NCBI GenBank assembly: GCA_030770425.1
Contig: JASJFT010000078.1
Location: 62,001-126,000 of the forward strand
Reading direction: 5' to 3'
Length of the DNA stretch: 64,000 nt
Source: Darksidea phi
Taxonomy: Eukaryota; Ascomycota; Dothideomycetes; Pleosporales; Lentitheciaceae
This document shows, in pieces, positions 44,001 to 55,650 of the stretch; the first letter of the stretch is position 1; the number at the start of each line of letters is the position of its first letter. The notes under the pieces were generated by a model. That model was given only the letters and a program-made list of their open reading frames with translations. It made no database searches and was not told the DNA's origin. Both the position numbers and the translations under genes were made by a program.

Positions 44001-45336
44001 GTTAGCTTATGTGTGCGATGGTTTCGAACTATCGATCACGATTTTTGGGCCATGGTTCAGCTTGAATGTTTTCGCCACGAGTCCTGCCGCGACGGTCAGC
44101 GCAGATTTGTACTCCCTATGGGCAGCCTAGCATGCGCAAGTCGCTGCTACGCTCCCTAAGTTCCCTCATTGTTAGCCCGACCTTTCCGCTTTCATGTTCA
44201 TGTAACTATTGCGAAAGATGTTGCAGTGGGTTGTCCTACGGTGATGTGTTGTGGCGCGCGTCTCCGGGCTCACCGATGGGCGAGGCAGCCCACGTCCGCC
44301 TACCAAATTGCTGTTTAACGTTCGGGTTGGTGTCGAAACTATCGCTCCGATTAAGGGGACCGGGGAGAGCATGGCGACTTCAATCCATGTACCTGGAGTC
44401 GTTGTCGGCCGTAGGCTAGGACCGATTCAGCGAGTGGGGTTACAAAGTCACGCCTTGCATCGAGAGATATCTGCCGATAGACCCCTCAATCAGAGCCTAA
44501 GGCGCCGCCGATGAGAAACCTAAGTTTCTATCTACGAAGCAAACTCGTCTCCTAGTTGGCATGTTGCTGCCGGCTCTCTTGCGACGTATTGCGGCTGCAG
44601 CGGGGGCCTGCGGGGACGCTGCATGGGATGAAGGCGTCGGCGCCGCGGCAGTCAAAGGGTTTTCTACGCGCATTAGTTCTTCAGCTGTTACGTACCAGCT
44701 ATTCTGGACTGTTGCATGCGGCTCTCGCTCGTGAGCAGTTGTGGTCGCGTTGGGTGATGTGGCTGTCTTGCGGGAGGGGTGTATGCTCTGCAGGGAAAGA
44801 AGGCCACACCAAAGTTTGCTAAGTGGCCGCACCACATCAAAATCGATGCAACGACCCGCCTTCCGCGCATATCGTCCGGGGTGTCTGTAACACTGCCAGC
44901 AGCACCTCGGGACACTGCAGCTACATTGCAGCGTCCAAAGTCGTAAAATAAGCTACGCAAATAGCGTGTTCGCCCTACCTTACGCGACCTTGTCTGAGAC
45001 ATGATTCCAAAATTTATCACGGAGATGAAGGGGTTGTCCACTTTAATGATTTCCTATGGTACTGCTGGTACATTGCGGACAACCCACCTGAATTCACCCA
45101 CATGCTTGTTACGGAAGTGCCGATAAACTTCGAGCATAGCCTCGTTTGGGTACATGAGACTACTTCGTCGCCATGTCATTCATGTATTCTAGGGCATGCC
45201 TATCAAGGTCGGCATGTCCGCGTCTAAAAAGCGACGGCGGATCCTGCACCTAGATTGCCCTTTACGCCCTTATCCGTGGCCAAATACCCAAAGATGCAAT
45301 CGTCGCTGTAGCCCTCAACCCAATTTGCGTGTTCCA
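41008..45336. other. gene desert, part 2
   Basis: About 4.3 kb, GC near average, no intact gene. Long frames occur (41896-42468 minus, 43117-43572 plus, 42945-43298 minus), but none has a recognisable domain. The minus strand at 41720-42250 reads protein-like in a second frame with few stops (SHDWLLGTKFY-like text near 41840), so decayed coding DNA is possible. A 10-base A run lies at about 42902-42911. Confidence 0.35.
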
Positions 45337-46109
45337 TCACGTATTCAGTGTTCGTTCTGGAAGAGGCTCACTATCTTGGCCATGTAGGCACGGATGACAT
45401 TCGGTATGCAATGCCACGTTCCGAAGCTCGAAGGAGTCGGAGACACCCAGATTAAAGAGGTTGACCCAGCCGACGACGTATTCCTTGCCCATAATATGCT
45501 TCTGGCAGATGTCCACCTCCCCCTGCGTCAAGGCGGTTTTTGTCTCATATTTGATCTCGCATTCCTCTTCCACCTAGGTACACGATCAGTCATACGTTCT
45601 AGAGAGAAGTTATTCTCACAGAGATTGGAGTTACGTACAATGCGCTGCAAATTCTCCAGCGAGCGTGTCATCACCTGCAAGGCCGAAACCAGTCTCTGCA
45701 ACTTGACAAGCGTATCGTTCCGGCAGTTCCTAAGCCTGAGGTACGCTCTCTCGGAGGTGCCTGGGAAGAAGCACCCAAGCTCCTTCTCCATGTCTTGGAT
45801 TTTGCGCTCGTGTGTGCAGCATTTCTGGATGAGTTTGACTTCTATCTGGCGTAATTGATCGAAGCCGTCGTTGTAGGGGTATGGGATGTTGGCGAGGATG
45901 CCGCTCGGGGCTAACTTGACTACCCCGTCGATGTCTTTGAGAACGTGCGTCCGGTATGTTCATGGTTTTGGTTGTATGCAGAGCGTGAAGGACGAGAGGC
46001 CACCTCTGCTTGGGAACGTCAAACTATATGTGCAGTGCACGGCCAAGTGGGGGGCGTTCGTCGTGCAAAGGCTCCCATCGAAGAAGGTTGAGGCCGCTAG
46101 GCAACCTGC
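45337..46109 (-). pseudogene. Unidentified coiled-coil-type protein with one nonsense change
   Basis: Two exons are visible on the minus strand, 46109-45639 and 45573-45337, joined in phase across a 65-nt intron (GTACGT to CCTAG). The upstream edge at 46109 follows a plausible TTTGTAG acceptor, so more exons may lie beyond. Apart from TGA at 45960-45962 the frame is open for about 235 codons. Text: LAPSGILANIPYPYNDGFDQ, CCTHERKIQDMEKELGCFFP, a coiled-coil-like LVKLQRLVSALQVMTRSLEN, then GEVDICQKHIMGKEYVVGWV and HTECHPCLHG near the end. The TGA could be a former TGG. The protein family was not recognised. Confidence 0.5.
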
Positions 46110-47771
46110 CTACAAAGCCCTTCACTACGTATGCCCCTCACACTTTCATATGGCCCATTACCTCAAACCGAATTATCAAAAAGGTATATATATTTGATAA
46201 TTGAGTACTGTTTCTCGTCATAGGAACAGTGGGGCAGCCACTGTACCCTATGACAGGCTGGTAACTTATCGTTTCTCGCCAGCCCCTACATCCGAACAGC
46301 GCTAACTTCACAATAGACTCCGAGTTCGAACCCGACCGCCGACCCTACTACAGGAAGCCCTGGTAAGCCTCTCAGAAAAGAGAGCCCACGAAACAGGAGA
46401 AGTTTTTTTTTTAGCAAATCTTTGGCACCTTTAGGAGGGATGAGCCTTTTTTTTCCTATGGGAAGAGAAATGAGACACATCTGGATGAGAGTGGGTTACG
46501 GCTCAGCTGCTGCTTTTTTGCGGCGGTATGCTGCCCTTTTGCGATAGTGAGCCAGGTGCGGGCACGGATAACTTTTTGATTTGCCTGCCAGAGCAGGTTG
46601 ATACGAGAATGGCTGACATACAGGCACTATTCGGCACCACATAGAAGAACCAGTACCGCAGCGCTGTAATGAACGGCTTTGAGATTTGCACGTGTACAAG
46701 TCTCAGGCATATAGAACAGTTGAACGAGCTTTGCCATCACATTCTCGATTGCGAGCGGTCTTCACGGCAACTACTCCTATGAGCTATTAAGAAGCGCCCT
46801 GAGCTACCTTGATTCAAAGCCTAAACTCCATGGAGAGCGGCGGGCTTGCCTTTCTGAACTAGAACTAGACACCTTACCCAAAGAATGCGGCGAGCAATGC
46901 TCGTGCACAGGCAAACGATCTTAAGAGCATTTCCCCTTCTCCAGGGCAAGTCATCAATCGAGCGCAATCAACGTGGGGCCGTCTCAGGGGCGTGAAGCTA
47001 CCCGGAGAAAAGCAAGCTTGTATATGTACAGCTACATGTCTTTCTAACGTATACCGCCATTTGCAACCCTTGTATGATCTGCTCTGGAGCTAGGGTGCCA
47101 CACGTCCCCTGACAGCTTGATTTCCCGGCTTGTAATCACTGAGTCTCAAGACCAGCGACATAAAGAAGCTCGTCCGGACCCCCAGCTTCTACAGTACTAA
47201 ACGCTCCTCAGAGATGAACTCTTGTGTCTATTGCTACCCTCCTTCCGAAGACGCGCCAACACGACTTGCTTCCAACCCCCACCCAGCTTCTTCTTCAGAC
47301 CCCTCCATCTGTGTGCCTGACAGCATTGGTTGTAGCGGCTCGAATGGTGCCGCAGAGCGGCGTTGCAGGCTTGAGCGTCTGAGGAATGGCGAGCGTATGG
47401 AGAAGAGCCTAGATCGTTGGTGGTTGGCAACGGCGACGGCGTTATCAATCACAGGTTTTTGTTATCTATGCGTCGCCAATCACGGTCCGGAAGTTGGGCA
47501 GCACTGCCCGTGTCCCAGGTCCGAATCGGTGGTACTTAAGACGGTGACTCCTTGCGCCTTTGTTTCCGGTCATGATCGAAAGGACTGGATCGGCACTGAG
47601 AAGCTATGCTTATCATAATCAATAGACGGTATGACACGCCGATGCCATCGATGATGCTGTTCCTCTCAGAGCTACCGTCCACAATATCAGACCAGTATGC
47701 CGCGAACAAGTAGTGCGCCTCAGCTCTCCCTACCCCTTGGACGACATCCAACGGCCGCAACCGTACCATTT
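46110..47771. other. gene desert, part 3
   Basis: No gene recognised. A plus-strand frame at 47214-47618 (134 codons) and a minus-strand frame at 47536-47769 lack motifs. Confidence 0.35.
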
Positions 47772-48927
47772 CTAAGGTGATCCACGCCCTTGGTTTATTC
47801 CTACAGCTGTGGGCCGGATCTCATCGCTGCGGAGATGATTACGATAGTGCTTCGTTCGCTTGGGAGGTATCATTGCGCTGGATATGCGATCTCGACGTTC
47901 GTCTCGTTTCGACGGAGAGCAGTCGTACTCGTTGCTCGCGAAGATGGCCGCACTCGCGAGAGTGGGTAGGTATTTGCGGGTCTGTGGTGACGCTATGGCT
48001 GCTATTTGCGTTATTCCTCGTCTCCTGGTAGGGATTAATGCGTTGAGGATGTTGTGCTTACAAGATTTGTAGATGGCGACCGACGCTGTGATTAGCATAA
48101 TGTGCTCATCACCTGCTGTATACGTCGCCGCCGTAGGTGAACCTCACGTTGATGTTTTTACGCCCGTTACATCTGCACCTACCGCCTATGCGACCTCTCT
48201 CGATGGGGTCAAAGCCCATCGTAAGTTTGCAGTCCTCAGCCATACCGTGGTTTTTGTGCAACCGCCCCTTCTGTCGCTTCCAATCTCAGCGTGCTCGCCC
48301 CCAAGACCATACCGAGCGTGGTACGAGGGACTTTCCGGCGGGTTTTGCGGGGTAATATTGCTCCTCGAGGTTGCATGAGAACCTCCACAGTTTAGCCAAC
48401 TGCCGCCCTCTAGGTTATTGTACCCACCTACCTCAATGCCGCACCTCCGCCCCCGTCCTTCAGAGGTCGGATCTTCTCTGCTAGGCCGTCGTCGCTATCA
48501 AGCCGCACGTATGGATTTGGTCAGGTGCGGCGCATTGGTTTCAGGTGCGTGCGGGCCGCATCAGTGGAGGGAGCTTGTGCGAACCGCAATGGCGAGCTAT
48601 TGTTACGTTGCTTGTGAGCTGTACAACGCGAATGAGCGTCTTCGTTTACTGAATGGTTTACTACTTACGAGGTATAGGCCTTCGAGTATCCCGCCTTCGA
48701 AGTTATTGAGCTTTCGCAGGAGGGTTGTTAGCGGTGGTTTGGCAAGGGCCACTGCAATGCTTTTGCGGAAACTTTGGCTTTCACTTTGTCAACTTCGGAT
48801 GAAGTATATCATAACCCGAGAAAACCGTGCCCGCTGCTGCTCCAGCGATAGGACTCGTTGCATTCAGCAAATACTTATAGCTATCGAGTGGCAGATGGGC
48901 CGCTGGAGCATCTCCCTTAATGCCTGA
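47772..48927. other. Possible decayed coding region, strand unresolved
   Basis: The plus frame from 47860 to 48927 has only two internal stops (TAG near 48070, TGA near 48376) in about 356 codons, far fewer than chance. Its amino-acid text is odd (Cys/Arg/Ser-rich), whereas the minus strand gives more natural text with more stops, for example SIAVALAKPPLTTLLRKLNN near 48730 and TRKYLPTLASAAIFASNEYD near 47950. This pattern fits a minus-strand gene whose own frame acquired stops while its antisense stayed open. No family was recognised. Confidence 0.3.
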
Positions 48928-49480
48928 TCGTCCGCAAAGCTCTGCAACTGTTCGTCGGCGCTGCGCTCAGCGAGTAGCCTCTTCCTTGAGACTCACAAGA
49001 CGGCCCTCATATCCAAACGTCTACAAGAAGCCATCATCAACAAGATCTCTATACCAGCTTATTCAGAGCCGGCCCCCTTCGTCCAGTACAATCATCTAGC
49101 CCCTCTATTGTCGTCTATGCCCACCGAACCCTATCGTCTTGCCTACTAGGCCGCCATAATTTATTTCACCTTCACTCACAATGCTTCGACCTCTAGGCAA
49201 GCAACTAGCGTACTTTCAAAGAAGAATGGCTACCGCAGACCCCATAAATATTGTGACTTGCAGTCCTTGAACGCTTCCCTTCCTCCCCAGAACGCCGTCA
49301 ACTTCATCAACTCCTATCTCCTACGTGCATCATTCTGCTGCTGCTGCTCTCTTGTCACACAGCTCCTATCTCAGCTCCCATCTCCGGCCTCGCGACCATC
49401 CCTTGCAAGTCGCCGCTCCCGCGCACCTTCTCCCGTCTCCGCGCCTCCGCTCCACGCGCATCCTCCCTCCGCTCTCCACC
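48928..49480. other. upstream region of small conserved protein
   Basis: No gene. The C-rich tract at 49260-49480 is likely promoter and leader; the following frame is open upstream to 49325, but that part is low-complexity His/Ser/Leu text. Confidence 0.4.
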
Positions 49481-49984
49481 ATGGAGACCAAGACCTGGTT
49501 CCGCCCGGGCCCTCTCGGCAACCGCGTGTGTCGACGCCCATCCGCCCCGTCCCCCCTCGAGGGCTGGTCCGTCCTAGAGCCCCGCCACGGCGGCCGCCCC
49601 GTCTTCGTGGGCCGATTAACCTCGGACTCCAAGCCCACCAAGTCAGAGCTTGTCCTCAGGGGCAGTTTCGCCGACTACGAGGACGCGCTTGTGCGAGCCT
49701 CCAAGGACGTATGTACTTCCACCCCTGAGTGGCTTGGTTGGAGATGACTAATGATCTTGTAGGACTCCAGCTCGGCCGACGACGACGTCGAGGCTGCGCG
49801 CGGGAAGGTTGTTCAGGCGGTGAGTTTCTTCCCGGTTGTTGGCGTTGTGGGGTATAGGTTGCTAATGGGTGTGTAGATCCGTGAGGCGCCTGTCAAGGTC
49901 AAGTCGTCGCCCATCGATGGCGTCGAGACCCCCGTCCGTCCGCGCTCGTTCTCGACGACGGCAAAGGTGGCTATGAAGGAGTGA
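49481..49984 (+). CDS. Small conserved fungal protein, function unknown
   Basis: Three exons: 49481-49708, 49763-49819 and 49877-49984; 130 residues. Introns are canonical (GTATGT with CTAATG branch and TTGTAG; GTGAGT with CTAATG and TGTAG) and close in phase 0. The start METKTWFRPGPLGN sits in a strong context (CCACCATGG). The middle reads GGRPVFVGRLTSDSKPTKSE and LVLRGSFADYEDALVRASKD, then an acidic DDDV stretch and a Ser/Thr/Pro tail. No signal peptide, membrane helix or domain was recognised. Splice quality and codon use argue for a real gene. Confidence 0.65.
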
Positions 49985-51107
49985 TTCACCGGCGTTTTTT
50001 GGCCGCGTGGGTGGGTGTGGGTGGGTGTTTCTCGACCGGGGATGGTGCCGTGTTTTGCTGGCGTTCTTGGCTGCTTGGTTGGCAGACGGTAGTCAGTCGT
50101 CGACGCCTCGGCTGGTTAGGTTGATAATGGATTGAGAATGGCACAATTGTCCGCCCATGTATTTGGTCTTCAAGGTATACTATGCTGTGAGTTTGAGCTT
50201 CGTCATGATACTTGATAATTGCCTGTTTACTTGGCTGTATAATGCGTGGGGGCTATCGGGATAAGTTTTACGAAGGGTTGTTTCCGTGGAACGTCAATAT
50301 TTTCATAATGACATTTCAGGTCTAGCATGATCAATAGCTTTTGTATGTTTATTTATCGATTGAACGTTGTACCGAATAATCAAGTCTATCTATATGCTAG
50401 GGTGTATAGCGGCTAGAGGGGTGTCAGGATAATTTCCCCCCCTACTATTTCATTGCACTTCCCCAGCACGTTTTATATTATACACACATATATAACATTA
50501 TATGGTGATAAGCCCATAACGCCTTAAGATTTCTTCCTTCTTTATATCGCCGTTTGCGTGGGAGCTATTAGGATATTTTCCTTGAAGGGCTGCTTCGCTG
50601 CCATATTTGCTGATCTAATTACCTCATCTTGTCCACCATATTTTGTGCATCATTACCAAAGTAACTCTATGCCCGGGGACTTTTGGAGTTACTTGCACCT
50701 AAAATACCCAGTCTAACCCCTGCAACTCCATAGCTTTTCTTACCTAGTTTCGCACCGCCCTATCTTGTCTTGTTTCATGCTTTCCTAAAATTCACAACAA
50801 CTAAATAAGCCTAAAAATTGACCTACATCCATCCTATTGATATATCGACACTTCCTTCACCATGCCCGCCTCACTATAATATCGCCTTGTCTACACTCAG
50901 GAGGAAGTGTCGGGGACAGTAAGGTTCCTAAAGCCCAATTCGGGCATCACTACATAACGGTCCAATAATTGGAACTATGTTGTAAATAGCTAGCATTAAA
51001 ACAACTCCCTGTACGGCAATTTCTCTAAAAGGGCTTTTTGAAGGTCACCAAATAGGACCCTCCTAATAATAGGCAGCTTAATGCCCCATTGAGGCTAACG
51101 CATATTC
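49985..51107. other. AT-rich intergenic region
   Basis: 1.1 kb, no gene. It becomes strongly AT-rich after about 50150. It carries the inverted repeat listed at 50846-50912. Confidence 0.45.
50846..50912. repeat. Inverted repeat, 11-bp perfect arms
   Basis: CGACACTTCCT at 50846-50856 and its exact complement AGGAAGTGTCG at 50902-50912 are separated by 45 bases. TGTCGGGGACAG follows immediately, which resembles the edge of a terminal repeat. It could be a transposon remnant or a transcription-ending hairpin; no matching partner was found. Confidence 0.4.
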
Positions 51108-53658
51108 TTACGCACCCTTTTCCTCGAGTCCGAGCTCAGAGAACAACTCTCTGAGCTCTCTCCCCTGATCCATATGTAAGGTATTCCATCTGTGCAAATT
51201 CCCAAAGAACCCATGCCACTTTGAAATGTTAGGTTCCATATAAGGCGGGAGCCCTATGAACGGGTTACTCTTCTCCTCCTGACGATTCTCCAGAATATCC
51301 ATCGCCTCGTGAAATACGGGATATGCATATACGTTCTCTGCCAGCCAGGCATGCAAGCCGTGTACTACACTCTCGAGCGCGCCGACCACCCACGCATGAT
51401 GGGGACTAGCGGCTTCGCCGCAGATGACGACATCGCCAGACGGTTGGATCATCCTGTTCCACATATGCGTGAATTGCTGAGGGCGGAAGAAGGCAAACGC
51501 CCCAGCGGCGTGCGGGTCATTGTCCCAACTGAACGCATGGTGGTCGACGTAATTGTTGTTGATCAAGTTGTAAAGGTCTTCATCCGACATGTCATCGTTC
51601 TTGTGGAGGTACACAAGCTCGCGGATAAGAAGCTCCTTCAACTCCACCTCATCCACCACCTTATGACTATGATTGGCGTTGGTGGACATGAGCGCCCCGA
51701 TGCGCTCTGCATCTTGCTGCCAGGTATAGGAACAGAGTAGTACGGCTGTTTTGGATTCGTCATCATAGATATTATATGATGGATACACGCATATGCGGCC
51801 ATTGAGGTCCGAGTGGCCTAAGCCGCCCATCTTGATATTGTATTTGCCGAGATCGTGGATCCACCACGCCCTTTTGAACTTGATGGCGACTTTGGATGCC
51901 GGGCCATACCCGAGGGAGCGGAGTGCCTGCTTTGTGGCGTAGTTGAGCTTGGCGTCGCGGAGATCCATTCGTCGCATGCAGCCCAGGGTTGTCGTGTTGA
52001 AAAGGCCCCTGTACGTTTTCTTGTCCTTTCCGGCCGTCGTATCGACATCGACATCCACCTTCATTGCAGCTGTAGCCGTAATCTTCGTAACTTTGTTATT
52101 GTAGATAGGCTTATGCCGGATCTTTTTCTCTAAGATCTTGGCGAGCTGCTGGGCACCACCCAATATGCAATACCAATCCACGTCCTTATTGTCGTAGTAT
52201 TCGAAATCCATTGATTCAAGAACGGTCTCACTGAATGCTTGGTCATACCAATTGGTTCCTCTTAGATGATGTGAGTTAACTTAACAAAAATATGATAGTC
52301 GATTGGAGTCCGGAACTCACCCGTTGAAAGTCTCCATCCACTCGATTGTTTCGTAGTTGTACGGTGGTGGTGGAATGTCGGTCACAGGAAGTCGTTCAGG
52401 TGGGTCCCTTTAAAAAAAGGTAACGTATTAGTGATATATTGCTGATAACGATAAGATAGGGGAAGATGTGGCTGTGCGTACATTCCCAGGAATTGGCGGG
52501 TGCTGAGAGTATCATATTGCATCAGCAGATCCCATCCTGCTCTACCGCTCTTTTCACCTTTTCGCAAAATCTTCTCGAACGACTCCATCGCGGCCTTCCC
52601 GACATCACCAGGGATGTGCTTGCGGGATTTATCACCTTGTTCATCGTCTCGCAAAGCCTCTCTGAATGGCTCGATGGCAGCCTTCATGACATCGTCAGGA
52701 CTATGCTTGCGAATTCTAATCAAGACCCTGTTAGTGAAATTGCTTAGTTGAGAGGTTTTAATAAACTGTATCATACTCTTCGGGAATAGTCCCATCCGTT
52801 GCCATCTTGAAGGGATCGCTGTCACTTGAAGTTGACACGATCGTGCTGTAGGTGCCCCATTGAGTGATGTCATTGTAGCGCCACGGTTCGGTTGTCCTCG
52901 ACTCGGGGTCGGCATTTTTCATGTAATATGGAATTATGGATCCGTCCTGGGTGTCTGGATCCGTTTTCAGATCGGTCTTCCGCATACCAAGCTTGTTGAA
53001 GAGATCAAAAACTCTATTTTGGTGGTAGTTAGCAAGCATTTGGGGAATCTACCAGATCGGGAACCCATTACCGTGTCATAATCGGAATATCTGGGAATCT
53101 CATGGCGCCAACATCATAATAATCATGGGATTCCCTCGGCCCACCGAAATCGTAAGTAAAGAGGCGGCCTCCAACCCTGTCCTGATCCGCAGATTCAAGG
53201 ATTTCATATGTAAAATGTAACAGCTTCTGCGGATTTTTCCTCGGGTCGTATGTACGATAAAATTCATCGATGTTTTCAGACTTGACTCCAGGGATGTAAG
53301 CCCTCCTGATCAATTCCTTATTGAGATTGTCGAGCACCCCTGCGGCGAAAAGTCCGGCAATTCCGGCTCCTACGATGCCGAGGTGAATGACTACGGGCAT
53401 CGGAGGGGGGTACCTGAAGGGGGGGCGGTTTTCCCCCCATGGGGGATGGGTAATGGTCAAGCCGTCGTCCCCACGGCGAAGAGGGTGAGGTTGGGGACCG
53501 TCGGTCGGTAGAGAAGGGGCGATATTGCCCCACTCTTCTTCAACTGCTCGAATGGCATGCTGGCGAGCCCATTGGTCCCGGATGGAGATCTTCGGGTTCA
53601 CGAGCAGAGTGTCTTTAGGGTTTGAGCTGCTCGGTATCCCTTGGGGTTTCAGAGACAT
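51108..53658 (-). CDS. L-amino-acid oxidase-type flavoprotein
   Basis: Five exons on the minus strand: 53658-53072, 53013-52777, 52715-52482, 52407-52321 and 52260-51108; 765 residues. Exon 3 could start 12 bases earlier at 52727. The dinucleotide-binding loop GIVGAGIAG (residues 94-102) follows a long N-terminal region; RVGGRLFTYDF and YYDVGAMRFPD are the next flavin-contact motifs of this family. The C-terminal FAD motif is GDVVICGEAASPHHAWVVGA (Gly-Glu-Ala). The family oxidises L-amino acids to 2-oxo acids, ammonia and hydrogen peroxide. There is no signal peptide, so intracellular or peroxide-linked nitrogen scavenging is likely. Odd: exon 3 carries an insertion made of two similar segments (RKHSPDDVMKAAIEPF and RKHIPGDVGKAAMESF). 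Met at 53673 is an alternative start. Confidence 0.86.
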
Positions 53659-54136
53659 GCTGGGGGAACGCAAGTATGAACGCGAGTATGTAACGTACTT
53701 GATCAGGCGGTTAAAGCAATAGAGGTCAGTTCTATATATACTTGAATCAGATCGGTATGACAGTCAAAAAAACAATAATGTCGGAAAGCACGTGTTAACA
53801 TGTGGAATCCTAGTGGTCCTGACTTTCGCTTTGGCCTGCTACCCTCCGCACGTTTCTTGCCCCACCATTAGGTCTTTCTCGGTCTCTAGACCATGTGTTT
53901 ATTCATTACTGGATCCCAGCATTCATGTGATTATCTACTATTGGCTGTTTAAGCTACCCCGCACTAGTTTTCAGGTGGTATGATCATAATCGGGCGAGGC
54001 TGAAGTCTTCTCAGATTTCAGCCTTTGTATATAGAGCCTGAGCTACTAATATCGCTAATGTAGACCCCTGTTCATTGGTCGGATGAAATTAGGACTGGTT
54101 GTTCTAACTTAACGTTGGTCGCCTGAACTTTCTGCC

Positions 54137-54284
54137 CCTATCGAATGAGTAGTAGCCATCGCGTCGTCAAACTCGCGGAACATCTTAAAAAGGTGATACA
54201 AAGAGGTATTCATCCCGAACCCTTGAAACGCAAGAAGGTTATTAGTTGTAGTCGTTGCCTGACGACCTGAGCCTCATGAAAGAG
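54137..54284 (-). repeat. Short dispersed element, copy B
   Basis: Reverse complement of 25534-25725 with scattered substitutions, many of them C/T, and a missing internal block of about 40 bases. Long identical runs remain at both ends (CTCTTTCATGAGGCTC; TTCCGCGAGTTTGACGACGC). No flanking duplication was detected, so it may be the older copy. Confidence 0.65.
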
Positions 54285-55048
54285 GGCGCGGCGCGTGCCA
54301 TGATGTGCCTAAGACTTCTATTGGTTTGAGGTTTCGTGTGCTAGGCTGATCTAGGAAAGATTAAGGGAGGTTTTAGGTTCGCACGTAGTGTTCGCGATGC
54401 CAAGAAAAGTGGCTGGCTCGGTGGTCTGGCCGGCTCGGTGGTGGAATACGTGAGTGGATTTATACTTTAGAATAGAATATATATAATCAAAGCAACTAGC
54501 GGCGGGTTGATCGGGCGAGGAGCGATGCCTCATGAAGATAAGCGTAGGGACTGCGCTGACCCCGAAAAAAGAATCCCCGGACAGAGATTACCAATCGGCC
54601 TCAATGTATGCACCGCCATGCTACTTGAAGGTCGCCAAAATATCTTGAAGTCATAGACTTATTCAACCGTACAGTGCTTTGAGAGATGCTAGGATGCGCT
54701 ATCTAATTACTCACTTGGCGAATAATGTCTCGGTCCGACATTCTTTGCGGGTTATAAGTTGTGTGAACTTGGCGACGTTAAATTGTGAAGCATGCTATTC
54801 CGGCTATCCGCAACGTCATTCAAGCAAACACCTTGCCACTATTTCAGCAGTCTTTCGTCACCAATTGCGTCATTTACAATATTGGTTCACACCTCCCGTG
54901 CCAGTGCCCCAATGTGTAGGCGACAAGACAGATTATCCAGCAGCCTGAACATCAATACGATAAGGCTTCGCCTATGACGCCTTAACCTCATCACAAGAAA
55001 TTTCCTTTCAACGGCACAGGAAACCGGACCAGCCTATTTCCACACACA

Positions 55049-55054
55049 TATATA
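55049..55054 (+). promoter_or_regulatory. TATA-box candidate
   Basis: TATATA, 113 bases before the ATG of the small secreted protein, followed by a C/A-rich leader. Reasonable spacing; sequence match only. Confidence 0.4.
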
Positions 55055-55161
55055 CCCTGCTCCACGCATCACCCCAAGACCACGTACTTCTAAACAGATC
55101 CACATCAACCTTCCTCTCCACACGAAAAGCTCCCAGAACTATCCTCGAAGCTCATTCCCCA

Positions 55162-55650
55162 ATGCATCCCACTCTCCTACTCGCTCTCCTCTTCACCACT
55201 CTCGCATCCGCCCTCCCACCAATCCCACCCAAAGTCTCCCTCGCCGGCACACTCTACACCTCCGCTGGCTTCCGCGGCAACACGACCCAGATCTTCGACA
55301 CTACTGTGGACGCCCGCACATTCAATATCGGAATGACGCTCGATACCTACGCCTCAATCAAGATCTTCGAAGCTGTGAACTGCACCATCTCAACCAACAA
55401 TTACGCGGTGAGAATTGAGGGGCCAATCCAGGCTAGCCGCTTTCCAACTGGAGCTGCGGATACCGGAAAGGAGGGCACGCAGGTTTGGGATTATATTTGC
55501 GCTCCAGACGTTGATGATATGGCTGATGACGATGCTGTTAGCGTTACGGTAAGCTCATCCTCCTGGCCATTGTTATTACTTGCATACACTAACGGTTGAA
55601 AGATTCGCAAAGGCGCTTGGGCTGGCGCAGGCGAGCTTGTGGTGGATTAA
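55162..55650 (+). CDS. Small secreted protein
   Basis: Two exons: 55162-55548 and 55603-55650; 144 residues, intron of 54 nt with ACTAAC branch. The signal peptide is clear (MHPTLLLALLFTTLASALPP). The mature part has only two cysteines (VNCTIS and YICAPD), which could form one disulphide, and N-glycosylation sequons at RGNTTQ and NCTIS. The text LYTSAGFRGNTTQIFDTTVD suggests a beta-rich, crystallin-like fold, but no family is assigned. Size and secretion fit the effector-candidate class of plant-associated fungi; a role in infection is not shown by sequence. Confidence 0.75.

Larger units (their letters stand above)
53659..55161. other. intergenic with repeat copy B
   Basis: 1.5 kb between divergent genes. 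It contains the inverted copy B of the dispersed element and otherwise only short frames. Confidence 0.45.

Noticed and set aside
43573..44835. Minus-strand text at 43573-44835 seeming to be one gene full of stops
   Set aside because: About 15 stops in some 310 codons of the intervening part equals chance for this base composition, so reading it as mutated protein is not justified.
46310..46345. A tRNA-like T-arm (GTTCGAA core) near 46325
   Set aside because: The flanking bases do not form a 5-bp T-stem on either strand, and no acceptor, D or anticodon arm is present.
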